The translations under genes and the position numbers were made by a program. Below, piece after piece: positions 1 through 5,708 of a DNA stretch of 12,898 bases. Positions within the stretch are counted from its first letter, which is position 1; each line of letters opens with the position of its first letter. The DNA is taken from contig JBNJGO010000029.1 in NCBI GenBank assembly GCA_051819745.1, positions 1 through 12,898 on the forward strand. The letters are read 5' to 3'. The notes under the pieces were generated by a model. It ran no database searches, was not told the origin of the DNA, and saw only the letters and a list, made by a program, of their open reading frames with translations. The DNA comes from SKGA01 sp051819745 (lineage in GTDB: Archaea; Nanobdellota; Nanobdellia; Woesearchaeales; SKGA01).

Positions 1-3
1 TGA

Positions 4-50
4 CACGTCGCATTTCAGAAGAGCTTTGCTCTTCGCATAGTGCGATCGTG
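4..50. repeat. Two-stage imperfect hairpin (inverted repeat) beyond the thermosome 3' end
   Basis: The outer arm at 4-12 (CACGTCGCA) pairs with 41-50, leaving one bulged T at 46. After an internal loop (13-17 and 35-40), a perfect 7-bp inner stem GAAGAGC (18-24) pairs with GCTCTTC (28-34) around a TTT loop. It lies about 50 bases past the thermosome stop codon. It could be a structured 3' end, part of a small RNA, or the edge of an element cut by the window. The core AGAGC-TYT-GCTCT recurs at 4333-4345 ahead of the eS19 gene. The pairing is seen directly; the function is unknown. Confidence 0.6.
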
Positions 51-99
51 GTATGATGCTTTGTTGTTGGTAACTGGTTATTTTTAAAAGCTACGTTTT

Positions 100-1686
100 T
101 TAACCATTCATTTCTTGTTGTCCTTGCTCTGGACTTGATATGATAACATCATCGATTCGAAGTATCATGATTGCAACATCTCCTGCACTGGTCACTGCTT
201 GTGTTTTTATAGGTAGTGGTTCTATTATTCCTTCTTTAACTGAATCGATGGTTTTTCCAGTGTAGACATTTATTCCTTCCCATTTTTTCCCTTTATCATG
301 CTTTGCTTTCAAGTCTGTGATGATATCTACAGGATCAAATCCGGCGTTTTCTGCTAGTGTTTTTGGTATTATTTCCATTGCTTTTGCAAATGCATTTACG
401 GCGAGTTGTTCTTTTCCGGATAGTGTTTGTGAATATTTTGTTAAGTTTCGAGATAATTCTATTTCAACAGCACCACTTCCTCCAACAATTCTTCCGGCTT
501 CTAGTGATGAATTGACATTTCCAATAGCATCATCGATTGCACGTTTTATTTCATCTGCGACGTGTTTTGTGCTTGCTCTCACCAGTATAGTTACTGCTTT
601 TGGATCTTTGCATTTTTCAACAAAAGTCATTGCTTCATCTCCAAAATCAACTTCTTTCACTGTTCCTGCTTTTCCAAGATGTTTTTTTTCAAGATCTTTT
701 GTGTTGCTGATGATTGTTGCTCCTGTTGCTTTTGCGAGTTGAGCCATGTCGCTTCGTTTTACTCTACGACAAGCATAAATTCCTTTTTTTGCAAGAAGAT
801 ATTGTATTGTGTCGTCAATTCCTTTTTGACAGAATACTACGTTCGCTCCTGAATTAATGATCGCATCTGCTTTTTTACTCAACATTTTTTCTTCCATGTC
901 GAGAAATGATTGGTATTTGCTAGGGTCAGTTATTGATATTTTAGAATCTGTTTCTGTTGTTTGTAGTTCGAGTGCAGAGTCGATAAGTGCTATTTTCGCT
1001 TGTTTTATTTGTTCTGGCATGTCTTTTTTTACTTTTTCTTTATCGATGACAATTCCTTGTATTAGTTCTGTTTCTTTAACGCTTGAACCGACTTTGCTTT
1101 GAAGATTGATGTTTTGTATTTTTCTTTTATTATTTCCTTCAACCGTGTGAAGTGCTTTGACCACTATTTGTGAAAGATGTTCTTTTGCACTTTCTGCGAC
1201 TTTACCTGTCATTGCGGTCATCGCTAGTTTTTTGAGTGTTGTTTTGTCGGCGATGCTTATATTGTCACTCATATTTTCAAGAATTTTCTTTGATAGTTGT
1301 GTTGCTTTTTGATATCCTTTTGTAATGACTGTTGGATGTATATTTTGTTCAAGAAGATATTCTGCTTGTTTGAGAAGTTCACTGGCGAGAACCACTGCTG
1401 TTGTTGTTCCATCTCCTACTTCTTCTTCTTGGGTTTTTGCAATTTCAACCACCATTTTTGCAGTAGGGTGTTCAATATTCATTTCTTTTAGTATTGTAGC
1501 ACCATCATTTGATATGATGACTTCTCCCATGCTATCAACAATCATCTTGTCCATTCCTTGGGGGCCTAGTGTTGTTCGAACAGTTTCGCCAACAAGTTTT
1601 CCTGCGAGTAAATTCATTTGTTGTGCGCTTTTTCCTTGGCTTCTTTGTGTGTTTTCATCGAGTAATTCTTGATTGTGTTCTCCCAT
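100..1686 (-). CDS. thsA: Thermosome subunit (group II chaperonin, Hsp60/CCT family)
   Basis: This is an ATP-driven cytosolic folding chamber subunit of 528 residues, close to the usual archaeal length of about 540-550. Family marks are TLGPQGMDKM (39-48), NDGATIL (60-66) and the nucleotide-binding GDGTTT (91-96). Later come the apical domain and a second equatorial block with ERAIDDA-like residues (381-387) and NAGFDPVDI (447-455). The usual GGGAxE near the second hinge reads GGSGAVE (402-408). The C-terminal tail is short (SSPEQGQQEMNG) and lacks the Gly/Met-rich repeats of many thermosomes. The ATG at 1686 has a ribosome site GAGAGG (1695-1700) eight bases upstream. It is transcribed alone, divergently from the 1909 gene. 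Which paralogue (alpha or beta) it is cannot be told from one copy. Confidence 0.97.
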   Translation of the reverse strand: MGEHNQELLDENTQRSQGKSAQQMNLLAGKLVGETVRTTLGPQGMDKMIVDSMGEVIISNDGATILKEMNIEHPTAKMVVEIAKTQEEEVGDGTTTAVVLASELLKQAEYLLEQNIHPTVITKGYQKATQLSKKILENMSDNISIADKTTLKKLAMTAMTGKVAESAKEHLSQIVVKALHTVEGNNKRKIQNINLQSKVGSSVKETELIQGIVIDKEKVKKDMPEQIKQAKIALIDSALELQTTETDSKISITDPSKYQSFLDMEEKMLSKKADAIINSGANVVFCQKGIDDTIQYLLAKKGIYACRRVKRSDMAQLAKATGATIISNTKDLEKKHLGKAGTVKEVDFGDEAMTFVEKCKDPKAVTILVRASTKHVADEIKRAIDDAIGNVNSSLEAGRIVGGSGAVEIELSRNLTKYSQTLSGKEQLAVNAFAKAMEIIPKTLAENAGFDPVDIITDLKAKHDKGKKWEGINVYTGKTIDSVKEGIIEPLPIKTQAVTSAGDVAIMILRIDDVIISSPEQGQQEMNG

Positions 1687-1818
1687 ATTAGTTTCCTCTC
1701 AGTTTTTTTGATGTATACTTAGATGTTGTTGTAATATATTGTGTTTGTTACATTTGAGTGAAATATGTCCTGATATTTAAATTATGTGCAATGTTCTACT
1801 GTCGAGATGTGACATAAG
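1687..1818 (-). promoter_or_regulatory. Thermosome upstream region with candidate TATA boxes
   Basis: Read leftward, two AT-rich boxes could serve the thermosome: ATTTAAATAT around 1773-1782, and AATATATT at 1733-1740. The first would give a leader of about 60 bases, the second about 25 bases. Neither matches the TTTATAAAT boxes elsewhere in the window well. The ribosome site GAGAGG at 1695-1700 is clear. No obvious heat-shock operator was seen. Confidence 0.35.
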
Positions 1819-1827
1819 CTTTATATA
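1819..1827 (+). promoter_or_regulatory. TATA box for the 1909-3215 gene pair
   Basis: CTTTATATA is a strong archaeal TATA box. It predicts a transcript start near 1850, which would leave an ATG at 1846 outside or at the very edge of the mRNA. This favours the downstream GTG at 1909, which has the ribosome site GAGGTGA at 1898-1904. Confidence 0.6.
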
Positions 1828-1908
1828 TGTTGTTTTTTTTATTCATTGTATATTTTTTCCTACGAGCGCAGTAGTTCTCGTCAAAGGAATACGTTAAGAG
1901 GTGAGTGT

Positions 1909-2685
1909 GTGGTTACTGATAGTGAATATGAGCTTATGCCTCATGAAGAACTTGAGGATTTAAGACGTGAAGTTGAAGAATTAAAGAGAAATCCCTTTGG
2001 GAAAACTCGGCATTCTGCTGATTTAATCTCTTCTGTCAATGAATTGAATACTTCTATCAATAAACTACTTCATCTTTTCTCTTCTGCGAACACTAAAATG
2101 ATCGAGGATTATTCAAAATATTCTCTTCAAGATGGTTTCAAAGAAATTTCTGCTCAAAATGAAAAAATCGCTCGTGGTATTCTTGCTGTCGCTAACATGC
2201 TTAAAAGTGAAGGTGAATCGTCATCGCAAGATCGTTCTCAAACTAATACTTCGCAAAATTCCCAGCAGTCTCCTTCAGAACAGTTTTCTCAGCAACCACA
2301 ATCACAAACACCCAACGATCCTCCCAGCTCGCAGTTCCCGAATTCCAGCTCCCAGAACCCTGCATCCAGCTCCCAGAACCCAGACCCCCGTTCCCAGAAC
2401 CCTGCATCAAGCTCGCAGTTCCCGGATCCCAGCTCCCAGAACCCAGACCACCCATCTCCAACTCCTACTCCTGGTTTTCAAACTTCGGCACAGCAAACCT
2501 CTGCTTCCTCTTCACCGACTTCGGCACAGCAGTCTCCTGACTCTCATCCTCGGGCTTCGGCTCCTGGCACGCAAAACCCTTCGCAACAACCACCTCAACA
2601 GTCTTCTTCAGATAGTTTAGATTTACCTTCAGATCTTCCTCCACCTCCTCCTCATAAGAAAAAACACGGTTTGTTCAAAAAATGA
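1909..2685 (+). CDS. Conserved-looking hypothetical protein: coiled-coil N-terminus with Ser/Gln/Pro heptad-repeat tail
   Basis: No known function was recognised. I chose the GTG at 1909 (258 residues) because GAGGTGA sits five bases upstream and the TATA box at 1819 places the mRNA start after the alternative ATG at 1846. Residues 1-95 are charged and helical: MPHEELEDLRREVEELK, then NPFGKTR and repeated hydrophobic spacing typical of a coiled coil. Residues from about 100 to 250 are low complexity (Ser, Gln, Pro, Asn) and include six 7-residue repeats (2323-2448). The protein ends in a Pro run followed by basic HKKKHGLFKK. No signal peptide or membrane segment is seen. The stop overlaps the next start by four bases (ATGA), so the two are probably co-translated. 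It may be a scaffold or nucleic-acid/membrane tether, but this is a guess. Confidence 0.8.
   Translation: MVTDSEYELMPHEELEDLRREVEELKRNPFGKTRHSADLISSVNELNTSINKLLHLFSSANTKMIEDYSKYSLQDGFKEISAQNEKIARGILAVANMLKSEGESSSQDRSQTNTSQNSQQSPSEQFSQQPQSQTPNDPPSSQFPNSSSQNPASSSQNPDPRSQNPASSSQFPDPSSQNPDHPSPTPTPGFQTSAQQTSASSSPTSAQQSPDSHPRASAPGTQNPSQQPPQQSSSDSLDLPSDLPPPPPHKKKHGLFKK
2323..2448 (+). repeat. Six tandem 21-bp units encoding heptads of form (P/S)SSQ(N/F)P(N/A/D)
   Basis: Reading in frame, the units are PSSQFPN, SSSQNPA, SSSQNPD, PRSQNPA, SSSQFPD and PSSQNPD. The DNA units are 21 bp and much richer in G and C than the flanking gene, using CCC, AGC and CAG where the rest prefers CCT, TCT and CAA. This suggests recent expansion by slippage or recombination. 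Confidence 0.85.
2482..2531 (+). repeat. Direct repeat ACTTCGGCACAGCA, two copies
   Basis: Copies lie at 2482-2495 and 2518-2531, 36 bases apart and therefore in the same reading frame. Both encode TSAQQ in the low-complexity tail. This is a second, shorter duplication next to the heptad array. Confidence 0.7.
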
Positions 2686-3215
2686 CTTCTTTTCTCAATA
2701 GGGAATTGTTTGCTAGTCTGGCAAAAACAGCAAAAGATCTCAATATACAGCCAGTATTTTCAACACCAGTCTCTAAAAAAAATACGTTTAGTTCTAATTC
2801 TATTTCAACTCGTAATACTCGACGGATAAAAAAATATCGTGAGCGTGTTGGTAAAGAAGAATTATTTTCTCGATTAGCCCGAGATATTCTTGAGAAAAAA
2901 CGTCATCGCTATCAACTCGAACAAGCAGTTTCCTCTCTTGATTCTTCTTTGTCAAAACATTTAGAAACGCTTGATTCTCGATCAACATCTGAGACAACAA
3001 TTTCTTCTCAAAGTCCTTTATCGCAATCTATAAATCAATCCTCGACAAATGATTCTACTACCAAGCAGATCACACAACGGCTTATTTCCCTTTCTAAGAA
3101 ACTCGAGCAATTACATTCTTCAAAGCATATTTCAAAAGAAACATATCATTCTATTCATTCAAAAATAGTTTCTCTTCTTAAAAAAGTTGACTCTGCTTCT
3201 TATGTTTCTTCTTGA
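2682..3215 (+). CDS. Hypothetical basic, Ser-rich helical protein
   Basis: The product is 177 residues and was not recognised. Its ATG at 2682 overlaps the previous stop (ATGA), so expression is probably coupled to the 1909 gene and the two products may work together. The N-terminal half is basic (TRNTRRIKKYRERVGKEE around residues 44-61, then LEKKRHRYQLEQ), as for nucleic-acid or acidic-protein contact. A Ser/Thr-rich linker occupies about residues 90-128. A predicted helical hairpin closes the protein (RLISLSKKLEQLHSSKHISKE, then HSIHSKIVSLLKKV). No cysteines, membrane segment or signal peptide are seen. Base composition matches the neighbours apart from the repeat region of the upstream gene. 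Confidence 0.8.
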   Translation: MTSFLNRELFASLAKTAKDLNIQPVFSTPVSKKNTFSSNSISTRNTRRIKKYRERVGKEELFSRLARDILEKKRHRYQLEQAVSSLDSSLSKHLETLDSRSTSETTISSQSPLSQSINQSSTNDSTTKQITQRLISLSKKLEQLHSSKHISKETYHSIHSKIVSLLKKVDSASYVSS

Positions 3216-3246
3216 AACTGCTCTGTGGTTCTTTTTCGAGCAAAGA

Positions 3247-3255
3247 TTTATAAAT
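3247..3255 (+). promoter_or_regulatory. TATA box giving a leaderless or near-leaderless mRNA
   Basis: TTTATAAAT ends 26 bases before the ATG at 3281. This is the spacing expected if transcription starts within a few bases of the start codon. No ribosome site precedes 3281, and the box excludes the alternative TTG at 3269. It drives the Zn-ribbon protein and aEF-1beta. Confidence 0.65.
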
Positions 3256-3280
3256 TATACTCTACTTCTTGCCGTTCATT

Positions 3281-3454
3281 ATGGCTGATATAACTTATGA
3301 TACAACAACTCGTGCTCCTTTGACAAATGATGAGGGTTCGACCTCTTTTCTTTGTCCTAATTGTGGGAAAGCGACCATCAACAGATCTCGAAAGTCTCGA
3401 GAAATTGTAATTAAATACACTTGTCCTGAGTGTGGTTTTACTGGTCCAAACTAA
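3281..3454 (+). CDS. Small Zn-ribbon RNA-binding protein (COG2888/DUF1610-like)
   Basis: The product is 57 residues and matches the archaeal small zinc-finger family predicted to bind RNA in translation. One ribbon is formed by C25-P-N-C28-G and C48-P-E-C51-G, separated by a basic loop NRSRKSREIVIKY. The C-terminus FTGPN is typical of the family. ATG 3281 was chosen over TTG 3269 because the TATA box at 3247 predicts a start of transcription just before 3281. It is followed 13 bases later by aEF-1beta, an arrangement common across archaea that links it to elongation. The exact biochemical role is not established from sequence. Confidence 0.9.
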   Translation: MADITYDTTTRAPLTNDEGSTSFLCPNCGKATINRSRKSREIVIKYTCPECGFTGPN

Positions 3455-3467
3455 AAAGGTGTGAATT

Positions 3468-3749
3468 ATGGGAAATGCAGTTGTTACATTTAAATTAATG
3501 CCTAATACTCCTGATGTTGATCTTGAGAAAGTTAAAGAAAAAGCTGAAAAGATTGCTAAGGATCATGGTGCAAAAGGTGAATTACAAGCAAAAATAGAAC
3601 CGGTGGCATTTGGTTTGAAACAAGTTCTTATTCTTGGCATGTATGAGATGTCTGATGATAAGGATTTTGATGAAGTCACTGCTGAAATGGCCACTATTGA
3701 TGGTGTAAATGTTGCTGAAATTGCTAACATGGATTTGGCGATGGGTTGA
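3468..3749 (+). CDS. ef1b: Translation elongation factor aEF-1beta (nucleotide exchange factor for aEF-1alpha)
   Basis: This factor promotes GDP/GTP exchange on aEF-1alpha, recharging it for aminoacyl-tRNA delivery. The product is 93 residues, the normal archaeal length of about 89-91 plus a few. The order MGNAVVTFKLMP, a helix, then IEPVAFGLKQVLILGMYEMSDD and a C-terminal VNVAEIANMDLAMG matches the single EF1 guanine-exchange domain of archaea. Archaea lack the extra N-terminal domains of eukaryotic EF-1beta. A ribosome site AAGGTG sits seven bases before the ATG. It is in an operon with the Zn-ribbon gene and is followed by a T9 tract. Confidence 0.96.
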   Translation: MGNAVVTFKLMPNTPDVDLEKVKEKAEKIAKDHGAKGELQAKIEPVAFGLKQVLILGMYEMSDDKDFDEVTAEMATIDGVNVAEIANMDLAMG

Positions 3750-3753
3750 TATT

Positions 3754-3777
3754 CTTTTTTTTTCTCGTTTCCTTTTA
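3754..3777 (+). terminator. Oligo-T terminator after aEF-1beta
   Basis: A run of nine T (3755-3763) followed by further T-rich sequence lies just past the stop codon. Archaeal RNA polymerase terminates at such U-rich tracts without needing a hairpin. A new TATA box (3813-3820) follows. Confidence 0.6.
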
Positions 3778-3812
3778 GTTCTTCACAGTATTTATGATGA
3801 TTATTCGAAAAC

Positions 3813-3820
3813 TATTTAAA
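3813..3820 (+). promoter_or_regulatory. TATA box for transcription factor S
   Basis: TATTTAAA predicts a start near 3845 and a leader of about 28 bases. The leader contains the ribosome site GGTGAT (3863-3868), just ahead of ATG 3873. Confidence 0.5.
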
Positions 3821-3872
3821 CGGTGATGTTGCGTTATAGTTGTATTATTATTATGAATTTTTGGTGATAATT

Positions 3873-4199
3873 ATGATGTTTTGTCCTGAATGTGGTTCTC
3901 TTTTGAAAACGAAACAACAAAAAAATAAGACTGTTCAGTTTTGTACGTGTGGTTTTTCCACCGGTTTAAGCGATAAAGATGCGACTGTTAAAGAAGAAGT
4001 GAAAAAATCTCCTCAAGATGATATTGAAGTGGTTGATAAGTCTGCTCAAGAGGTTCATCCATTGACAGATGTTACTTGTCCGAAATGTGGTCATGGTAAA
4101 GCTTATTTTTGGATGAAACAGACTCGTGCTGGTGATGAGCCAGAAACGAAATTCTATAAGTGTGAATCTTGTAATCACACGTGGAGAGATTATTCTTAG
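3873..4199 (+). CDS. tfs: Transcription factor S (TFIIS-like RNA polymerase cleavage factor)
   Basis: TFS enters the RNA polymerase secondary channel and stimulates RNA cleavage to rescue backtracked complexes. The product is 108 residues, the normal size. The N-terminal ribbon starts MMFCPECGSLL (C4, C7). Its second pair reads FCTCGF (C24, C26), with one residue between the cysteines instead of two. The C-terminal TFIIS ribbon has C69/C72 and C97/C100. Between these, QTRAGDEPETKFYKC carries the acidic pair D88-E89 that places the catalytic metal. ATG 3873 was chosen over TTG 3840 because family members begin M-x-FCP and GGTGAT lies close upstream. A second ATG at 3876 is also possible. The linker (35-65) is acidic and variable. 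Confidence 0.95.
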   Translation: MMFCPECGSLLKTKQQKNKTVQFCTCGFSTGLSDKDATVKEEVKKSPQDDIEVVDKSAQEVHPLTDVTCPKCGHGKAYFWMKQTRAGDEPETKFYKCESCNHTWRDYS

Positions 4200-4246
4200 T
4201 CAATTCCTTCTACTTTCTTTTTTGTTTCTCCACTTTACCACTATGC
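4200..4246 (+). terminator. T-rich terminator region after TFS
   Basis: Pyrimidine-rich sequence with a T6 run follows the TFS stop directly and precedes the eS19 promoter. It is weaker than the tracts after aEF-1beta and eL31. Confidence 0.35.
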
Positions 4247-4273
4247 TTCTTTCGCAAGCGTTTTTCAACAATA

Positions 4274-4282
4274 TTTATAAAT
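4274..4282 (+). promoter_or_regulatory. TATA box of the eS19-eL39-eL31 operon
   Basis: TTTATAAAT, identical to the box at 3247, predicts a start near 4307 and so an unusually long leader of about 90 bases. The leader includes the hairpin at 4325-4355. A weaker box (AATAAAATAT, 4352-4361) could give a short leader instead. Confidence 0.55.
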
Positions 4283-4324
4283 GGTTCTTAGTTTCTCACT
4301 TCCACACAGTGTTTTGAATGATCC

Positions 4325-4355
4325 TATTCGAAAGAGCTCTGCTCTCATCCGAATA
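4325..4355 (+). promoter_or_regulatory. Hairpin in the eS19 operon leader
   Basis: TATTCG (4325-4330) pairs with CGAATA (4350-4355). Inside it, AGAGC (4333-4337) pairs with GCTCT (4341-4345) around a TCT loop, with two and four unpaired bases between the stems. It lies between the predicted transcript start and the eS19 ribosome site. Ribosomal protein leaders often fold to bind their own product; that role here is inference. The inner stem-loop matches the one at 18-34. Confidence 0.5.
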
Positions 4356-4396
4356 AAATATGGACATTCATATGCGTTTGAAAAAACGGTGATAGA

Positions 4397-4828
4397 ATGA
4401 TATATGATGTATCTCAACAAGAGCTTGTTCTTCATCTTGCTGAACAGCTCAAAAAGGAAATAGAAATGCCTAATTGGGCATATTTTGTTAAGACAGGGTC
4501 TCATAGGGAGACATTACCAAAACATCCTGATTGGTGGTTTATTCGTGCAGCTTCTATTCTTAGAATTTGTTATAAGAATGGCCCTATAGGTGTTAGTAAA
4601 TTACGAACTCGTTATGGTGGTCGTATGAATCGTGGTTTCAGACCTGACATGTTTCGACGTTCATCTGGTAAGATTATTCGAACAATTCTCCAACAGTTAG
4701 AATCTAAAGAACTGATAAAGCAAGATACTGTAGGTATCTATAAGGGTCGTGTTGTCACTTCCAAAGGTCTTTCATTGCTTGCTTCTTCAAGTAAAGCTGT
4801 TGCAAAAAATAATAAAGGTGGTAACTGA
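4397..4828 (+). CDS. rps19e: Small ribosomal subunit protein eS19
   Basis: eS19 is a head component of the archaeal and eukaryotic 30S/40S subunit and is absent from bacteria. The product is 143 residues, near the usual archaeal length of about 150. Family blocks are PNWAYFVKTGSHRE (25-38), HPDWWFIRAASILR (43-56), GPIGVSKLRTRYGG (62-75), and FRPDMFRRSSGKIIRTILQQLE, with the basic winged-helix surface for rRNA. GGTGAT (4389-4394) is the ribosome site, set unusually close to the ATG. The stop TGA shares one base with the eL39 ATG (TGATG), so translation is likely coupled. The lysine/asparagine C-terminal tail is a few residues longer than needed. Confidence 0.97.
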   Translation: MIYDVSQQELVLHLAEQLKKEIEMPNWAYFVKTGSHRETLPKHPDWWFIRAASILRICYKNGPIGVSKLRTRYGGRMNRGFRPDMFRRSSGKIIRTILQQLESKELIKQDTVGIYKGRVVTSKGLSLLASSSKAVAKNNKGGN

Positions 4829-5001
4829 TGGCTCGATACACTCATCCTTCCAAGAAAAAACGTCTTGCTAAAAAAGGAAAGCAAACGTGCTGGGCTCCAT
4901 TTTGGACTGTTCCAAAAATATATGGTGCTAACAAGAAAGTTCATCCAAGTCGTCATACTGAGGTAAAACGTTCCTGGCGACGAACGAAGATTAAGATTTA
5001 A
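4828..5001 (+). CDS. rpl39e: Large ribosomal subunit protein eL39
   Basis: This is a 57-residue, very basic protein lining the ribosome exit tunnel. It is small enough to be missed by length-filtered gene finders. It keeps the family pattern: MARYTHPSKKKRLAKKGKQ, a central W-x(3)-W stretch with PFWTVPK, then a C-terminal HPSRHTEVKRSWRRTKIKI, matching the usual RRxWRRTKLK ending. Most archaeal copies have about 51 residues, so this is slightly long. The ATG overlaps the eS19 stop by one base, and eL31 follows 23 bases later. eL39-eL31 adjacency is widely conserved in archaea and supports the call. Confidence 0.95.
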   Translation: MARYTHPSKKKRLAKKGKQTCWAPFWTVPKIYGANKKVHPSRHTEVKRSWRRTKIKI

Positions 5002-5024
5002 TTATATAACATACGGAGTTGAAT

Positions 5025-5681
5025 ATGATGGCTGATAATACACTTACACGAACATACACTATTCCTTTGAGAAAAAGCTTTTTTGCAGTTCCAAAATATC
5101 GTCGAGCAAAACGTTCGATTTCTGTGATTAAGAAGTTTCTTGAACGGCATATGAAATCTGACAATATAAAACTTGGTAAACGTCTTAATGAAAAAATCTG
5201 GGAGCGAGGTATAAAAAATCCTCCTGCTCGCGTTACTGTTACTGCAGTTAAAGACAAAGATAGTGTTGTCAAAGCTGAACTTGAAGGTCATGAATATGTT
5301 GATTTCAAGGTTAAGGATAAATCTCCTGATAAGAATGCTAGTATGAAAGAGAAATTACAACAGAAAGTCGAGTCTGCTAAATCAAGTCCTTCTTCTGAAT
5401 CTGAAGATTCTTCTGACGCTGTCAAAGAAACTAAAGATAAGGATTCTAAGAAAGATTCTTCTACAGCTAAGACTGCTTCTTCTGCCGGAAAATCTTCATC
5501 TGGTACTAAAGAAACCTCTTCTTCTAAGAGTGAATCAAAAGATGGTGTGAAAACTAGCAGTGCAGATACTGTTTCTTCCACAAAAAAATCTGGGAAGACA
5601 ACATCTTCAAGTAAGGATTTGACATCAAAGAAAGAAGATAAAAAAACAAGTTCTTCTGCTACAAAAACAAATACTAATTAG
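5025..5681 (+). CDS. rpl31e: Large ribosomal subunit protein eL31 with a long Ser/Lys/Asp-rich C-terminal tail
   Basis: Residues 1-97 are a complete eL31: RTYTIPLRKSFFAVPKYRRAKRS, then VIKKFLERHMKSDNIKLGKRLNEKIWERGIKNPPARVTVTA, ending VDFKVKDK. eL31 sits near the tunnel exit of the large subunit. Archaeal copies usually stop at about 85-95 residues, but this one continues to 218. The extra 120 or so residues are highly charged low-complexity sequence dominated by Ser, Lys, Thr and Asp, with no cysteines or aromatics, and are presumably disordered. There is no frameshift or stop between core and tail, and codon use does not change. ATG 5025 was chosen over TTG 5019 because GGAG (5015-5018) is six bases upstream; ATG 5028 is also possible. 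It is the last gene of the operon. Confidence 0.94.
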   Translation: MMADNTLTRTYTIPLRKSFFAVPKYRRAKRSISVIKKFLERHMKSDNIKLGKRLNEKIWERGIKNPPARVTVTAVKDKDSVVKAELEGHEYVDFKVKDKSPDKNASMKEKLQQKVESAKSSPSSESEDSSDAVKETKDKDSKKDSSTAKTASSAGKSSSGTKETSSSKSESKDGVKTSSADTVSSTKKSGKTTSSSKDLTSKKEDKKTSSSATKTNTN

Positions 5682-5682
5682 T

Positions 5683-5708
5683 ATTTTTTTATTTTTTTTT
5701 ATTTTTTC
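5683..5708 (+). terminator. Strong oligo-T terminator after eL31
   Basis: Three T tracts (7, 9 and 6 residues) separated by single A bases follow the eL31 stop and fill the gap of 27 bases before the convergent rimK end. This is a typical archaeal rho-independent terminator for the rightward operon. On the leftward strand it is an A tract, so rimK transcripts probably run into antisense eL31. Confidence 0.7.

Noticed and set aside
317..1672. Rightward open frames across the thermosome gene
   Set aside because: They lie antisense to a fully conserved chaperonin, have no ribosome sites and give Cys/Phe/Ser-rich nonsense typical of antisense frames.
2323..2448. CRISPR-like array
   Set aside because: Units are contiguous 21-bp coding repeats without spacers, in frame within a gene.
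3792..3830. Possible C/D box small RNA (ATGATGA near 3795)
   Set aside because: No matching D box (CTGA) or terminal stem was found at a sensible distance.
4281..4400. A 39-codon frame ending in an ATGA overlap with eS19
   Set aside because: Its ATG overlaps the TATA box, so it would not be in the mRNA; a start at TTG 4314 has no ribosome site. Kept only as part of the leader finding, not called as a gene.
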